Positions 23,126 to 32,024 of a stretch of DNA of 64,000 nucleotides are shown in pieces; the first letter of the stretch is position 1, and each line of letters begins with the position of its first letter. Made by a program: the position numbers and the translations under genes. Source of the stretch: Hydrogenophaga sp. SL48 (GTDB lineage Bacteria > Pseudomonadota > Gammaproteobacteria > Burkholderiales > Burkholderiaceae_C); NCBI RefSeq assembly GCF_021729865.1, contig NZ_CP063400.1:124001-188000 (forward strand), in the 5' to 3' direction. The notes beneath the pieces were generated by a model, which did no database searches, was not told where the DNA came from, and saw only the letters and a list, made by a program, of their open reading frames with translations.

Positions 23126-25423
23126 TCAGGCCGCCTGTGGCAACTCGAACTGCTGCAGGGCCTTTTGCGTGAGCGCGGTGTCGCGCAGCAGCTGCGTGCC
23201 CAGTTCGGCGTTCACCGGGTCGTCGGTCTGGGTGGCGAGGTGCTCGATCTGTGCCGAGGTTCTCACCAGCGCACGGAAGCCCAGCAACATGGCGGTGCCC
23301 TTGAGCTTGTGGGCGTTGTAGCCAATGGCCTGGCGGTCCTGGTCGAGCATCGCCTGCAGCAGCACATGCACCGTGCCCTCGGGCGGCTCGAACACGGTCT
23401 TGAGCAGCTCGCCCAGGGAGTCGTCCGGCATCATCGAAAGGATCTCGGCATACGACTCGCCGTCGATCACCGCCGAGGTCGAGAGACCCGTGTCGGTCAG
23501 GCGCACCGGCATCTCGTAGGACGACACCGGGAACGGGCTGATGCTGCGGGGTCCCAGCGGGGCCAGGGTCGATGAAAACCCGGGCGGGGGGGGCACTTCG
23601 TCGAGCAGTCCACAACGCGCCAGTGCCCGTTGCAGGTCTTCGGCCTGCAGCGGTTTGCTGGCAAATTCGTTGACGCCCACCTCCAGTGCGCGCTTGCGCG
23701 TGTCGTTCACCACGTCCGCCGTCACCAGGATCACCTTGACGTCGGCGGCCTGGGACTTGAGCGCGCGGATCGCCTCGGTGGTGGCCAGGCCGTCGAGCAC
23801 CGGCATGTGGTAGTCCAGCAGCACGACATCGAAGGTCTGCTGTGCCAGCAGCTGCAGCGCTTCCTGCCCGTTCTCGCAGAAGGTGGCCTCGTGCCCCATC
23901 TTGTTGAGCAGGATGTTCATGTACTTGAGGTTGATCGGGTGGTCTTCGGCCACCAGCACGCGCAGTCGGCGCGTGCTGCCGTCCGTGCCGGCACCGGCCT
24001 GGTCTTCCACCGGTGCCCCGGTCTCGGGCAATTGCAGGTGGACCGTGAACACCGTGCCCACGCCTGGCTGGCTCTGAACCTCGATGTCGCCGCCCATCAT
24101 GCGCGCCAGGTTGCGCGAGATCTCCAGCCCCAGGCCCGTGCCACCGATGCGGCGGCGCAAGGAGTTGTCGGCCTGGTAGAAGCGGGTGAACAGGCGTTGC
24201 ACCGTCTCCTCGTCCATGCCCACGCCGGTGTCGCGCACGGTGAGCACCACGCCCGTCTGCCCGTCGGGCGCACGCGTGAGTTCGGCGATCACGCCGCCCT
24301 CGTGGGTGAACTTGATGGCGTTGTTGATCAGGTTGAACATGATCTGGCGCAGGCGTGTGGCGTCGGCCATCACCCAGTCGGGCAGGTCGGCCGCGGGGTA
24401 CATGTCCAGCGTCAGGCCCTTGTCGCGTGCCGCGACCTGCATCAGGCCATCGACCTCGCCGAGCACGCCCGGCAGGTGGACCGGTGCCACCGACAGCTTG
24501 AGCGTGCCCGACTCCATGGTCGACACGTCGAGGATGTCGTTGAGCACCCCCAGCAGGTGCAGTGCGGAGTCGCGCGCGGTGCCGAGGTAGTCGCGCTGCT
24601 GGCTGGAGAGCGAGGCGTCGTCGAGCAGGTTCAGCATGCCCAGCAGGCCCTGGAAGGGCGTGCGGATCTCATGGCTCATGTTGGCGAGAAAAATGCTCTT
24701 GCCGTGGTTTGCCGCATCGGCCTGGTTGCGGGCCACCACCAGCGCTTCACTGAGCTGCTGCAGCTCGGCGTACTGCTTCTGCTGGCGCCGGATCTGGCGC
24801 ACCAGCAGGCCCACGAAGAGCAGCATGGCCACGATCTGCGCGGCGGCCAGGCCGATGACCAGCACGCCTTGCTGCTGGAGCTGGGCATTGCGTTCGTCCA
24901 GAAAGCGGGCCACGGCCCGGTTGGCCTCTCGGGTCAGCTCGCCCAGCAGGGGCTTGAGCGGTTCGGTCGCGGCGTCCAGCCGGTTGAGCTTGTCCGGACT
25001 GGCGGCGAGGGCCTGAGGGTCCGCAAACAGCGGATCGGCGAGCGACTTGAAGGCCTGGATCTGGTTCAGGGTCGCGGTGTATTCGAACGAGGTTTCAAGC
25101 AGGTCGCGCCGGGGGATCTTGGTCAGCAGGTCGATGCGGCTGAGAAAGACCTCGTAGCGCTCCAGCAGCTCGAAACCGTCCACCGGTGTGGACGCCTTCG
25201 CTGCCTCCATGAGCGCATGTTCCAGCCGGCCCATCTCGCGTTCGAGCTGGTAGGCCTGCCACATGATCGAATCGACCTGCTGGGTCGACACCTCCTGCAG
25301 CATGCGGTATTGCTTCCACTGGACCCAGCCCAGCGGTGCGAGGGTGGCCGCCAGCAGCAGCGAGAGCACCAGGGCCCATTGCCGGCCTTGCCAGCGGGCA
25401 GGGTTCGACCAGACGAGGGTCAT
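23126..25423 (-). CDS. Hybrid sensor histidine kinase with receiver and Hpt domains
   Basis: A 765-residue membrane phosphorelay kinase. Order: two transmembrane helices (about 15-35 and 185-210) around a ~150-residue helical periplasmic domain, HisKA with the phospho-His in MSHEIRTP (H251), ATPase domain (NLINNAIKF, DTGVGM, GGTGLGLEI), receiver with the phospho-Asp in VVLLDYHMP (about D537), and a C-terminal Hpt with HKLKG (about H704). This BarA-like layout needs a separate output regulator, which is not obvious here. Its start overlaps the stop of the molybdopterin-fold protein gene by four bases (ATGA), so the two are translationally coupled and probably sense together. Confidence 0.92.
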   Translation of the reverse strand: MTLVWSNPARWQGRQWALVLSLLLAATLAPLGWVQWKQYRMLQEVSTQQVDSIMWQAYQLEREMGRLEHALMEAAKASTPVDGFELLERYEVFLSRIDLLTKIPRRDLLETSFEYTATLNQIQAFKSLADPLFADPQALAASPDKLNRLDAATEPLKPLLGELTREANRAVARFLDERNAQLQQQGVLVIGLAAAQIVAMLLFVGLLVRQIRRQQKQYAELQQLSEALVVARNQADAANHGKSIFLANMSHEIRTPFQGLLGMLNLLDDASLSSQQRDYLGTARDSALHLLGVLNDILDVSTMESGTLKLSVAPVHLPGVLGEVDGLMQVAARDKGLTLDMYPAADLPDWVMADATRLRQIMFNLINNAIKFTHEGGVIAELTRAPDGQTGVVLTVRDTGVGMDEETVQRLFTRFYQADNSLRRRIGGTGLGLEISRNLARMMGGDIEVQSQPGVGTVFTVHLQLPETGAPVEDQAGAGTDGSTRRLRVLVAEDHPINLKYMNILLNKMGHEATFCENGQEALQLLAQQTFDVVLLDYHMPVLDGLATTEAIRALKSQAADVKVILVTADVVNDTRKRALEVGVNEFASKPLQAEDLQRALARCGLLDEVPPPPGFSSTLAPLGPRSISPFPVSSYEMPVRLTDTGLSTSAVIDGESYAEILSMMPDDSLGELLKTVFEPPEGTVHVLLQAMLDQDRQAIGYNAHKLKGTAMLLGFRALVRTSAQIEHLATQTDDPVNAELGTQLLRDTALTQKALQQFELPQAA

Positions 25424-25926
25424 CGGATGTCCAGTGCCTTGAGCTGCCAGATGGAGCGCTCGTAGTAGGTCGAGGTGCGCAGCTCGGCGGCGCTGTCAAA
25501 CGGGTAGACCACGAACAGCGGTCCTTTCTCTCGCACCGGCATGGGTTTGTCGTCCATCAGGCGCGCCACGATCACCTTGTACTTGCTGGTGTCGTTCAGC
25601 GGGATGCTGATCTTGTAGTCGTTGATCGCGACGGCGCTCACGGTGCTGCCGCTGGCCTTGACGGCGGCGAGCACATCGGCCAGCAGGGGCCCGGTGAACT
25701 TGACCGGCTTGTCGAACCAGGGCGTGCTGGTGGTGAAGCTGTGCTGCGGCAGGGCTTCAATCATCTTCATGTCGAAGCGGGCGCTGTCGCCGGCGTTCTT
25801 CTCGGCGATCTTGCCGGTGACCTGGAGGATGGGGCGTTCCTGGGGGGCATCGAGCGCCATGCAGGCGCCCGCGAAGGTCAGGGCGCCGATCAGCAGACCG
25901 GCCTGGATGAAACGAGGGGCATTCAT
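25420..25926 (-). CDS. Periplasmic molybdopterin-oxidoreductase-fold protein without cofactor cysteine
   Basis: A 168-residue exported protein: a signal peptide (AGLLIGALTFAGACMA) precedes a domain resembling the sulfite-oxidase-like molybdopterin fold (VKFTGPLLADVLAAV, VAINDYKISIPL, GPLFVVYPFD). The mature part has no cysteine, so the Mo ligand of sulfite oxidases is missing; it is probably not an enzyme of that type. Translational coupling to the hybrid kinase suggests a ligand-binding partner for the kinase's periplasmic domain. The gene lies 40 bp after cheB in the same direction. Confidence 0.75.
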   Translation of the reverse strand: MNAPRFIQAGLLIGALTFAGACMALDAPQERPILQVTGKIAEKNAGDSARFDMKMIEALPQHSFTTSTPWFDKPVKFTGPLLADVLAAVKASGSTVSAVAINDYKISIPLNDTSKYKVIVARLMDDKPMPVREKGPLFVVYPFDSAAELRTSTYYERSIWQLKALDIR

Positions 25927-25965
25927 GGGAACACTCGGAGGAACAGTGAGGGTGGGGTCGGGGGC

Positions 25966-27063
25966 TCAGATGCGGTGCCGCACCAGGGCCGGGTTGCTGG
26001 CCAGGCGGCTGAGCAGGGCCGGGGCAATCTGTGTCAGGGGCAGGATCTCGTGGGCCGCGCCGCACTGGATCGCCATGCGCGGCATGCCGAAGACGACGCA
26101 GCTGGCCTCGTCCTGCACGTAGTTGTAGCTGCCGGCGTCCTTCATCTCGCGCATCGCCTGCGCGCCGTCTGCGCCCATGCCCGTGAGCATGATCCCGATC
26201 GCGTTGGGGCCGAGCACTCGGGCGGCCGACTTGAACAGCACCTCGACCGAAGGGCGGTGCCGGTTCACCGGCTCGGTGTCTTCGACCACGGCCACGTAGT
26301 TCGAGCCGCTGCGGTCGATGCGCAGGTGGTGCCCACCGGGGGCGATGTAGGCGTGGCCGGGCAGGATGCGCTGGTTGTGGCGCGCCTCTTGCACGCGGAT
26401 GCGGCAGAGCGAATCGAGCCGCGCAGCGAAGCTGGTGGTGAAGCCCGGCGGCATGTGCTGGGTGATGACGATGGCCGGCGAATCGGCCGGCAAGGGCACC
26501 AGCACCTCGCGGATGGCCTCGGTGCCGCCGGTGGAGGCGCCGATGCAGATGATCTTTTCGGTGGACAGGCGGGGCAGCGGCGCGCGCGGGGTGTCGGGCG
26601 ACGCGGGGCTGGCCGACGGGGGCGGCGTGCCTGCCGCGGGCGCCGGCCCCAGCCGTTTGACATGGGCGCTGGCGGCCACCCGGATCTTGTCCACGATGTC
26701 GGTGGCCAGCTCGTTCAGCCCGCTGCTGATGCCGATGCGCGGCTTCGCCACGTAGTCGACCGCGCCCATCTCCAGAGCGCGCAGGGTGATGTCGGCGCCC
26801 TGTTCGGTCAGCGTGGACACCATCACCACCGGCATGGGCCGCAGGCGCATGAGGCGCGAGAGGAACTCCAGCCCGTCCATGCGCGGCATTTCCACGTCGA
26901 GCGTGATCACGTCGGGGTTGAGCTCGCGGATCATCTCGCGCGCCACCAGCGGATCGGCCGCCGCGCCGACACATTGCATGTCGGGCTGGCGGTTGATGAT
27001 TTCGGTGAGCAGGCTGCGCACCAGCGCCGAATCGTCCACCACCACCACTTTGATTTTTGCCAT
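25966..27063 (-). CDS. cheB: Chemotaxis protein-glutamate methylesterase CheB
   Basis: A 365-residue receiver plus methylesterase. The receiver has [12 protein letters not shown] and the phospho-acceptor D56 ([13 protein letters not shown]); the esterase domain has the catalytic Ser in GASTGGTEA, His in TQHMPPG and Asp in GMGADGA. It demethylates receptors and deamidates Gln residues, giving adaptation together with CheR. The start is the ATG at 27063 ([11 protein letters not shown]); a longer frame upstream overlaps a repeat and is not native. A copy of the intergenic repeat lies between cheD and this gene. Confidence 0.95.
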   Translation of the reverse strand: MAKIKVVVVDDSALVRSLLTEIINRQPDMQCVGAAADPLVAREMIRELNPDVITLDVEMPRMDGLEFLSRLMRLRPMPVVMVSTLTEQGADITLRALEMGAVDYVAKPRIGISSGLNELATDIVDKIRVAASAHVKRLGPAPAAGTPPPSASPASPDTPRAPLPRLSTEKIICIGASTGGTEAIREVLVPLPADSPAIVITQHMPPGFTTSFAARLDSLCRIRVQEARHNQRILPGHAYIAPGGHHLRIDRSGSNYVAVVEDTEPVNRHRPSVEVLFKSAARVLGPNAIGIMLTGMGADGAQAMREMKDAGSYNYVQDEASCVVFGMPRMAIQCGAAHEILPLTQIAPALLSRLASNPALVRHRI

Positions 27064-27140
27064 TTCAATCCTCTTGTTGGCCTTGCTTGCCTGATCCAGA
27101 AACACCGCGCAACCGCCCTTCAACAAGCTCAGGACGGGGC

Positions 27141-27190
27141 GCTGGTGTTGCCCCCTGGGGGGTGACGACGCGCAGCGTCGGCGCGGGGGG
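27141..27190. repeat. Post-stop intergenic repeat, copy after cheD
   Basis: GTTGCCCCCTGGGGGGTGAC then GACGCGCAGCGTCGGCGCGGGGGG, abutting the cheD stop codon. Member of a 13-copy family in this window; orientation is sense relative to cheD. Confidence 0.7.
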
Positions 27191-27904
27191 TTAAAACAAA
27201 TCCACCGAGCCGCCGGCGTTGGATGTGGCCACCAACGCCGCGTTGCCCTTGCGCTCCTGCGTCTCGATGGTTTCGGGGTGCGAGTGCGCCAGGCGTTTCA
27301 CCATGGCTTTCCCGGTGGCCGGGAAGTAGCAGACCTTGCGCGGGTGGATGTCCAGCACGTCCTTGGAGATCACGGCGATGCGTTCGGTCTGCAGGTAGTC
27401 GAGAACAAAGGCGGTGTTGCGTTCGCCCACGTTCATGGTCGTGAAGCTGTGCATCACCTGCCCGCCGCCGAACACCTTGGCCTGCATGCTTTCGCGCCGG
27501 GCGCCGAGCTTCATCATCTCGTTGATCAGCAGTTCCATCGCGTAGGAGCCGTAGCGACCCGAGGTGTCGGCACCACCGTCGGGCAGCATGAAGTGGTTCA
27601 TGCCGCCCACGCGCACCTTGGGGTCCCAGATGCAGGCGGCGATGCACGAACCCAGCACCGTCATGACCATCATGTCGTCGGAGGTCACGAAGTACTCGCC
27701 GGGCAGCACCTTCACCGTGTCGGTGTTGAAGTGGTGGTCGCGGTAGAAGAACGAGGCCTCGCCCGGTTTGGGCGCGCGTGACTTGAGGAAGTCCACCCGG
27801 CTTCCACGCGCGGTGGCCGCCATCGCGGGCGCGACCATGACGCTGGGCGGGGGCATCACGGGGCGGGCCCGGTGACCGGGCTGGACGGCGTCAAACCCGC
27901 TCAT
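27191..27904 (-). CDS. cheD: Chemoreceptor glutamine deamidase CheD
   Basis: A 237-residue CheD. The catalytic Cys is in [13 protein letters not shown] and His in [13 protein letters not shown]; a Thr in the [10 protein letters not shown] region completes the active site. It deamidates Gln residues of receptors and can interact with CheC/CheY-type proteins. The start at 27904 ([10 protein letters not shown]) overlaps the cheR 3' end by 14 bases. The C-terminus reads GGSVDLF, nearly the same as the AGSIDLF end of the short CheZ-like protein encoded at the head of the operon. Confidence 0.93.
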   Translation of the reverse strand: MSGFDAVQPGHRARPVMPPPSVMVAPAMAATARGSRVDFLKSRAPKPGEASFFYRDHHFNTDTVKVLPGEYFVTSDDMMVMTVLGSCIAACIWDPKVRVGGMNHFMLPDGGADTSGRYGSYAMELLINEMMKLGARRESMQAKVFGGGQVMHSFTTMNVGERNTAFVLDYLQTERIAVISKDVLDIHPRKVCYFPATGKAMVKRLAHSHPETIETQERKGNAALVATSNAGGSVDLF

Positions 27905-28778
27905 AGACTGTCTTTCCGCGCAACACAAACAGGCTGCGCGCGTCGCTGAAATTTTCCGCGTGGCCCACGAACAGCAGGCCGCCGGGCTTCATCACGCGGT
28001 GGATGCGCTCCAGCACCTGGCGCTGGGTGGCGGCGTCGAAATAGATCATCACGTTGCGGCAGAACACCGCGTCGAAGGGCTCCCGGAACGGCAGGTCATG
28101 GATCAGGTTGACGGTCATGAACTCCAGGTGTTTCTGCAGTTCGGGCTTGACGCGCATGAACCCGGCGTTGGCGCCCTTGCCGCGCATGAAGAAGCGCTGC
28201 AGCCGCTCGGGGCTCAGGCCCTTCACGCCGTCGGCCTTGTAGACGCCGCGCGCCGCGGTGGCCAGCACCTTGGTGTCGATGTCGCTGTTGACCAGGCTGA
28301 AGCTGCCCGAGGTGCCCAGCGCCTCGGTGGCCGTCATCGCGATCGAGTAAGGCTCTTCGCCCGTGGACGCCGCCGAGCACCAGATGCGCCAGGGGTGGCT
28401 GCGCTTGGCGGCCAGCAGGTCGTGCAGGATGCCGAAATGGTGCTGCTCGCGGAAAAACGCCGTGAGGTTGGTGGTCAGGGCGTTGATGAACTCCTGCCAC
28501 TCGGGGCCGTCGGTCTGCTCCAGCGCGTCGAGGTAGCTCTTGAAGCTGGCGTGGCCGGTCTCGCGCAGGCGGCGCGACACACGGCTGTAGACCATGGCGT
28601 GTTTGCCGTCGTGCAGGCTGATGCCAGCCTTCTTGTAGATCAGCGCCTTGATGCGGGTGAAGTCGGCGTCGGACCAGACGAACTCTCGGCCCTGGGTCAT
28701 CGGCCCGTCGTCCATGGCCGGCAGCTCCAGGTGGGGCGCCGCGACACGGGGTGCGCTCGTTCGGGTCTGCTGCAGCAT
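27891..28778 (-). CDS. cheR: Chemotaxis protein methyltransferase CheR
   Basis: A 295-residue S-adenosylmethionine-dependent methyltransferase that methylates receptor Glu residues. The CheR N-terminal helical domain (GISLHDGKHAMVYSRVSRRL) is followed by the SAM-binding CSAASTGEEPYSIAM, then NSDIDTKVLATA and FRNVMIYFD-type CRNVMIYFDAATQ. It overlaps cheD and lies 43 bp after cheA. No TPR repeats, so a soluble single-domain CheR. Confidence 0.95.
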   Translation of the reverse strand: MLQQTRTSAPRVAAPHLELPAMDDGPMTQGREFVWSDADFTRIKALIYKKAGISLHDGKHAMVYSRVSRRLRETGHASFKSYLDALEQTDGPEWQEFINALTTNLTAFFREQHHFGILHDLLAAKRSHPWRIWCSAASTGEEPYSIAMTATEALGTSGSFSLVNSDIDTKVLATAARGVYKADGVKGLSPERLQRFFMRGKGANAGFMRVKPELQKHLEFMTVNLIHDLPFREPFDAVFCRNVMIYFDAATQRQVLERIHRVMKPGGLLFVGHAENFSDARSLFVLRGKTVYERV

Positions 28779-28821
28779 CGGGTGTTCGTCCTTTGACGGC
28801 GGAAGGAAGAGGGGACGGGGC

Positions 28822-30957
28822 TCAGTGGCGCGAACGGCGCACCAGGCCCGAGGTGTCCAGGATCAGCGCGACCTTGCCGTCGCCGAGGATGGTGGCGCCC
28901 GACACGTTGGGCACCTTGCGGTAGTTGGACTCCAGGTTCTTGATCACCACCTGCTGCTGGCCCAGCAGCTCGTCGACCATCAGCGCGACGCGCGAGCCGT
29001 CCGACTCCACCACCACCATGATCGGGCTGCCTGCGTTGAACTCGAAGCGCGGCACCTGGAACACCCGCTCCAGCTCGATCACCGGCATGTATTCCTCGCG
29101 CACCTTCACCAGCTGCGCGCCTTGCGCCACGGTGTTGATGTCGCCCGGTTTGATCTGGAACGACTCGATCACGCTGGACAGCGGCAGGATGTAGACCTCG
29201 TCGCTCACGCGCACCGTCATGCCGTCCATGATGGCCAGCGTGAGCGGCAGGCGCACTTTCACGCTCATGCCGTAGCCCTCGGCGGAGTCGATCTCGACCG
29301 TGCCGCCCAGCGAGGCGATGTTCTTCTTGACCACGTCCATGCCGACGCCGCGGCCCGACACGTCGGTCACCACCTCGGCGGTGGAGAAGCCGGGCGCCAT
29401 GATCAGGTTCCACACCTCGTTGTCGCTCATCGAGTCGGGTGCATCCAGACCCTTTTCGCGGGCCTTGGCGAGCAGCTTCTCGCGCGACAGGCCCTTGCCG
29501 TCGTCGCGCACTTCAATCAGGATGCTGCCGCCCTGGTGGCTGGCCGAGAGCGTGATGTTGCCGTGCTCGGTCTTGCCTTTGGCGAGCCGTTCATGGGGCA
29601 ACTCCAGGCCGTGGTCGCAGCTGTTGCGGATCAGGTGGGTCAGCGGGTCGGTGATCTTCTCGATCAGGCCCTTGTCGAGCTCGGTGGCTTCGCCGTGCGT
29701 GATCAGGTCGACCTTCTTGCCCAGCTTGGCGGCCAGGTCGCGCAGCATGCGCGGGAAGCGGTTGAACACGATCGACATGGGGATCATGCGGATCGACATC
29801 ACCGCTTCCTGCAGATCGCGGGTGTTGCGGTCCAGGTCGGCCAGGCCGGCCAGCAGCGGCTGGTTGGCGGCGCTGTCGAGCTCGCGGCTCTTCTGCGCCA
29901 GCATGGCCTGGGTGATCACGAGCTCGCCCACGAGGTTGATCAGCTGATCGACCTTGCTCACCGACACGCGCAGCGTGCTCGAATCGGGGCCGGCCGGGGT
30001 GGGCGCGCGGACCTCTGCCTTGGGGGCGGCCTTGACCGGTGCCGCCAGCACCGGCGCAGGTTGCGCGCTGGTGCTCGGCTCGGCGGGAGCGGCGGCCGCC
30101 GGCACGCCGGGGGCGTCGTCAAAGAAGCCGAAGTCGGTGCCTTCGCCGGGGAGCGCGGCGGCCGGCGCGGGCGCCGGGCTGACCGCCGGGGCGGCCGCCG
30201 AGGTGTCGGTGATGCGGATCTGCTCCTTGCTCACGTGGAAGGTGAACAGGTCCATCAGGTCGGTGTCGCTGGAGGTGGTGAACACCCGGAACCAGCGCTG
30301 GTCCGCCTGGTCGCAGGGCAGGGCCTCGATGCGGCCGAGCCCGGTGATGTCGCGGAACAGCTCGACGATGCAGTCGGCCTCCGAGGGGTTGTCCAGCGGG
30401 CCGACCACGATCTGCAGTTCGCGCTCACCCTGGGCCAGTGTGGGGGCGGGGGCGGCGGCTGGTGCAGCGGGCGCATGGGCCACCGGCGCGGCCTGCGCCG
30501 GTGCTGGCGCAGGCGCCTGGGGGGGCGGGGGCGCACCGTGGGCCAGGTGGCTGATGCGGTCCACCAGCTCGCCGGTGGCGGGCGGCTCGACCCCCTGGCC
30601 CTGGTGGCGCGCCAGCAGCAGCTTGAGGGCGTCGGACGATTCGAGCAGCACGTCGACCATGGCCGCCGTGGGCTGCAGCTCGTGGCGGCGCAGCTTGTCC
30701 AGCAGCGACTCCATCTGGTGCGTCAGCTCGGCCACGTCGGCGAAGCCGAAGGTCGCGGCGCCGCCCTTGATCGAGTGCGCGCAGCGGAAGATGGCGTTGA
30801 GTTCTTCGTCGTCGGCCGCTTCCAGGTCCAGCGCGAGCAGCATCTGCTCCATCTGGTCCAGGTTCTCGCCGGCCTCTTCAAAGAAGATCTGATAGAACTG
30901 CGTGAGGTCAAAATTGCCGCCGGCGGCGGACTGGTTCTCGGTCATCGATTCACCCAT
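28822..30957 (-). CDS. cheA: Chemotaxis histidine kinase CheA
   Basis: A 711-residue kinase. P1 Hpt domain with the phospho-His in AHSIKGGAATF (H61); an Ala/Pro-rich linker (about 140-170), a P2-like domain (about 180-245), another low-complexity linker, then dimerisation (VDQLINLVGELVITQAML), ATPase (HLIRNSCDHGLE, DDGKGL, GRGVGMDVV) and the C-terminal CheW-like domain (EVYILPLSSVIESF). An alternative start at 30945 is possible. No cheW gene follows, which is unusual. Confidence 0.95.
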   Translation of the reverse strand: MGESMTENQSAAGGNFDLTQFYQIFFEEAGENLDQMEQMLLALDLEAADDEELNAIFRCAHSIKGGAATFGFADVAELTHQMESLLDKLRRHELQPTAAMVDVLLESSDALKLLLARHQGQGVEPPATGELVDRISHLAHGAPPPPQAPAPAPAQAAPVAHAPAAPAAAPAPTLAQGERELQIVVGPLDNPSEADCIVELFRDITGLGRIEALPCDQADQRWFRVFTTSSDTDLMDLFTFHVSKEQIRITDTSAAAPAVSPAPAPAAALPGEGTDFGFFDDAPGVPAAAAPAEPSTSAQPAPVLAAPVKAAPKAEVRAPTPAGPDSSTLRVSVSKVDQLINLVGELVITQAMLAQKSRELDSAANQPLLAGLADLDRNTRDLQEAVMSIRMIPMSIVFNRFPRMLRDLAAKLGKKVDLITHGEATELDKGLIEKITDPLTHLIRNSCDHGLELPHERLAKGKTEHGNITLSASHQGGSILIEVRDDGKGLSREKLLAKAREKGLDAPDSMSDNEVWNLIMAPGFSTAEVVTDVSGRGVGMDVVKKNIASLGGTVEIDSAEGYGMSVKVRLPLTLAIMDGMTVRVSDEVYILPLSSVIESFQIKPGDINTVAQGAQLVKVREEYMPVIELERVFQVPRFEFNAGSPIMVVVESDGSRVALMVDELLGQQQVVIKNLESNYRKVPNVSGATILGDGKVALILDTSGLVRRSRH

Positions 30958-30993
30958 GAGGGACTCCTTGGCGATGGGGGTGCGTGCTGGACA

Positions 30994-31356
30994 TCAGCGG
31001 ATGACTTTCTGGATGACCTCGATCAGGCGACCCGGATCAAACGGCTTCACCAGCCACCCGGTGGCGCCCGCGCTGCGACCGGCCTGCTTCATCTGGTCGC
31101 TCGACTCGGTGGTCAGGATCAGGATCGGCGTGGTCTTGAATTTGGGGTGGTCACGCAGCTTTTTCGTCAGCCCCAGGCCGTCCAGGCGCGGCATGTTCTG
31201 GTCGGTCAGCACGAGGTCGATGTGGTGCGTCTGCGCCTTTTCGAAGGCGTCCTGGCCGTCCACCGCCTCCACCACGTGAAAGCCGGCGCCAGTGAGGGTG
31301 AAAGACACCATTTTTCGCATGGAGGCCGAGTCGTCAACGGCAAGAATCGATTGCAT
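30994..31356 (-). CDS. cheY: Chemotaxis response regulator CheY (operon copy)
   Basis: A 120-residue single-domain receiver: acidic pair in AVDDSASMRKM, phospho-acceptor D52 (LVLTDQNMP), Thr in ILILTTESS, Lys in WLVKPFDP. It lies between the short cheZ-like gene and cheA. The second CheY in this window (60403-60789) is closer to the enterobacterial switch-binding type, so this one may act as a phosphate sink or serve another output. Confidence 0.9.
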   Translation of the reverse strand: MQSILAVDDSASMRKMVSFTLTGAGFHVVEAVDGQDAFEKAQTHHIDLVLTDQNMPRLDGLGLTKKLRDHPKFKTTPILILTTESSDQMKQAGRSAGATGWLVKPFDPGRLIEVIQKVIR

Positions 31357-31404
31357 GGGGTACTCCGAGGTTCAAACCAATATCGGCAAAAAGGGCGGGC
31401 GGCT

Positions 31405-31851
31405 TTAGAACAGGTCGATGGAGCCGGCGTCCATTTCGCTCTGCGTCACGGGGCTGGGCCGGTCGGCCATGGGGTCGGGCGTCATGGGCAGCTCACCTTC
31501 TTCGGCCTCCATGGCCTCGTCGGCGAGCTTCCAGGCGCAGCCCTGCAGCACCTTGCCGGTGTGCACGATGAGCTGGGTCGCCATGTCGTGGAACTGCAGC
31601 TCGGTCACGGCCTGGTGCAGGCTGTGGCGGATGCTCAGCAGGTCGTCGCTGTCCTTGCTGGTTGCCAGGTTGCCCAGGGCGTGGTTGGCGGTGCTGAAGC
31701 GCTCCAGCAGGTTGCCGGTGGCGTGGTCCAGCAGACCCTCCAGGCGTTTGAGGTCGGTCATCGCCATGAGCAGCGAATCCTGGACATCGGCGACCAGGTT
31801 CACGGGCAGGCTGACAGACGGCGGGGTCTGCAACATCATCGGATGGTCCAT
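31405..31851 (-). CDS. Short CheZ-like chemotaxis phosphatase
   Basis: A 148-residue helical protein heading the che operon. The motif QFHDMATQLI carries D89-x3-Q93, the same spacing as the catalytic Asp/Gln of CheZ, and matches QDFHDLTGQVI (D133/Q137) of the full CheZ encoded at about 61 kb. It lacks the usual length and the CheY-binding tail of CheZ; instead it ends AGSIDLF, as CheD ends GGSVDLF. A dephosphorylating role on the adjacent CheY is therefore likely. Start taken at 31851; a second Met follows five codons later. Confidence 0.7.
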   Translation of the reverse strand: MDHPMMLQTPPSVSLPVNLVADVQDSLLMAMTDLKRLEGLLDHATGNLLERFSTANHALGNLATSKDSDDLLSIRHSLHQAVTELQFHDMATQLIVHTGKVLQGCAWKLADEAMEAEEGELPMTPDPMADRPSPVTQSEMDAGSIDLF

Positions 31852-31932
31852 GGGTTTTGGGGCATAAGGGATGGGCTGGAGACCGGTCTGGGGCTGGCAG
31901 GGAAGTACAATTTTCCCGGTCTGTGACCATCT

Positions 31933-31960
31933 GTATCGGCAGATAACGGCCCAAATTCAA
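31933..31960 (-). promoter_or_regulatory. Candidate sigma-28 promoter for the che operon
   Basis: Minus strand TTGAATTT-N12-GCCGATAC, compared with TAAAGTTT-N11-GCCGATAA. The -10 box matches at seven of eight positions. It is about 80 bp upstream of the first gene. Confidence 0.55.
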
Positions 31961-32024
31961 CGCCATTTCAGCGCCTGTGCCCTGTGGCGCCGAAGCCCGG
32001 TTCACCCCACCCATTGCGAGCGGC

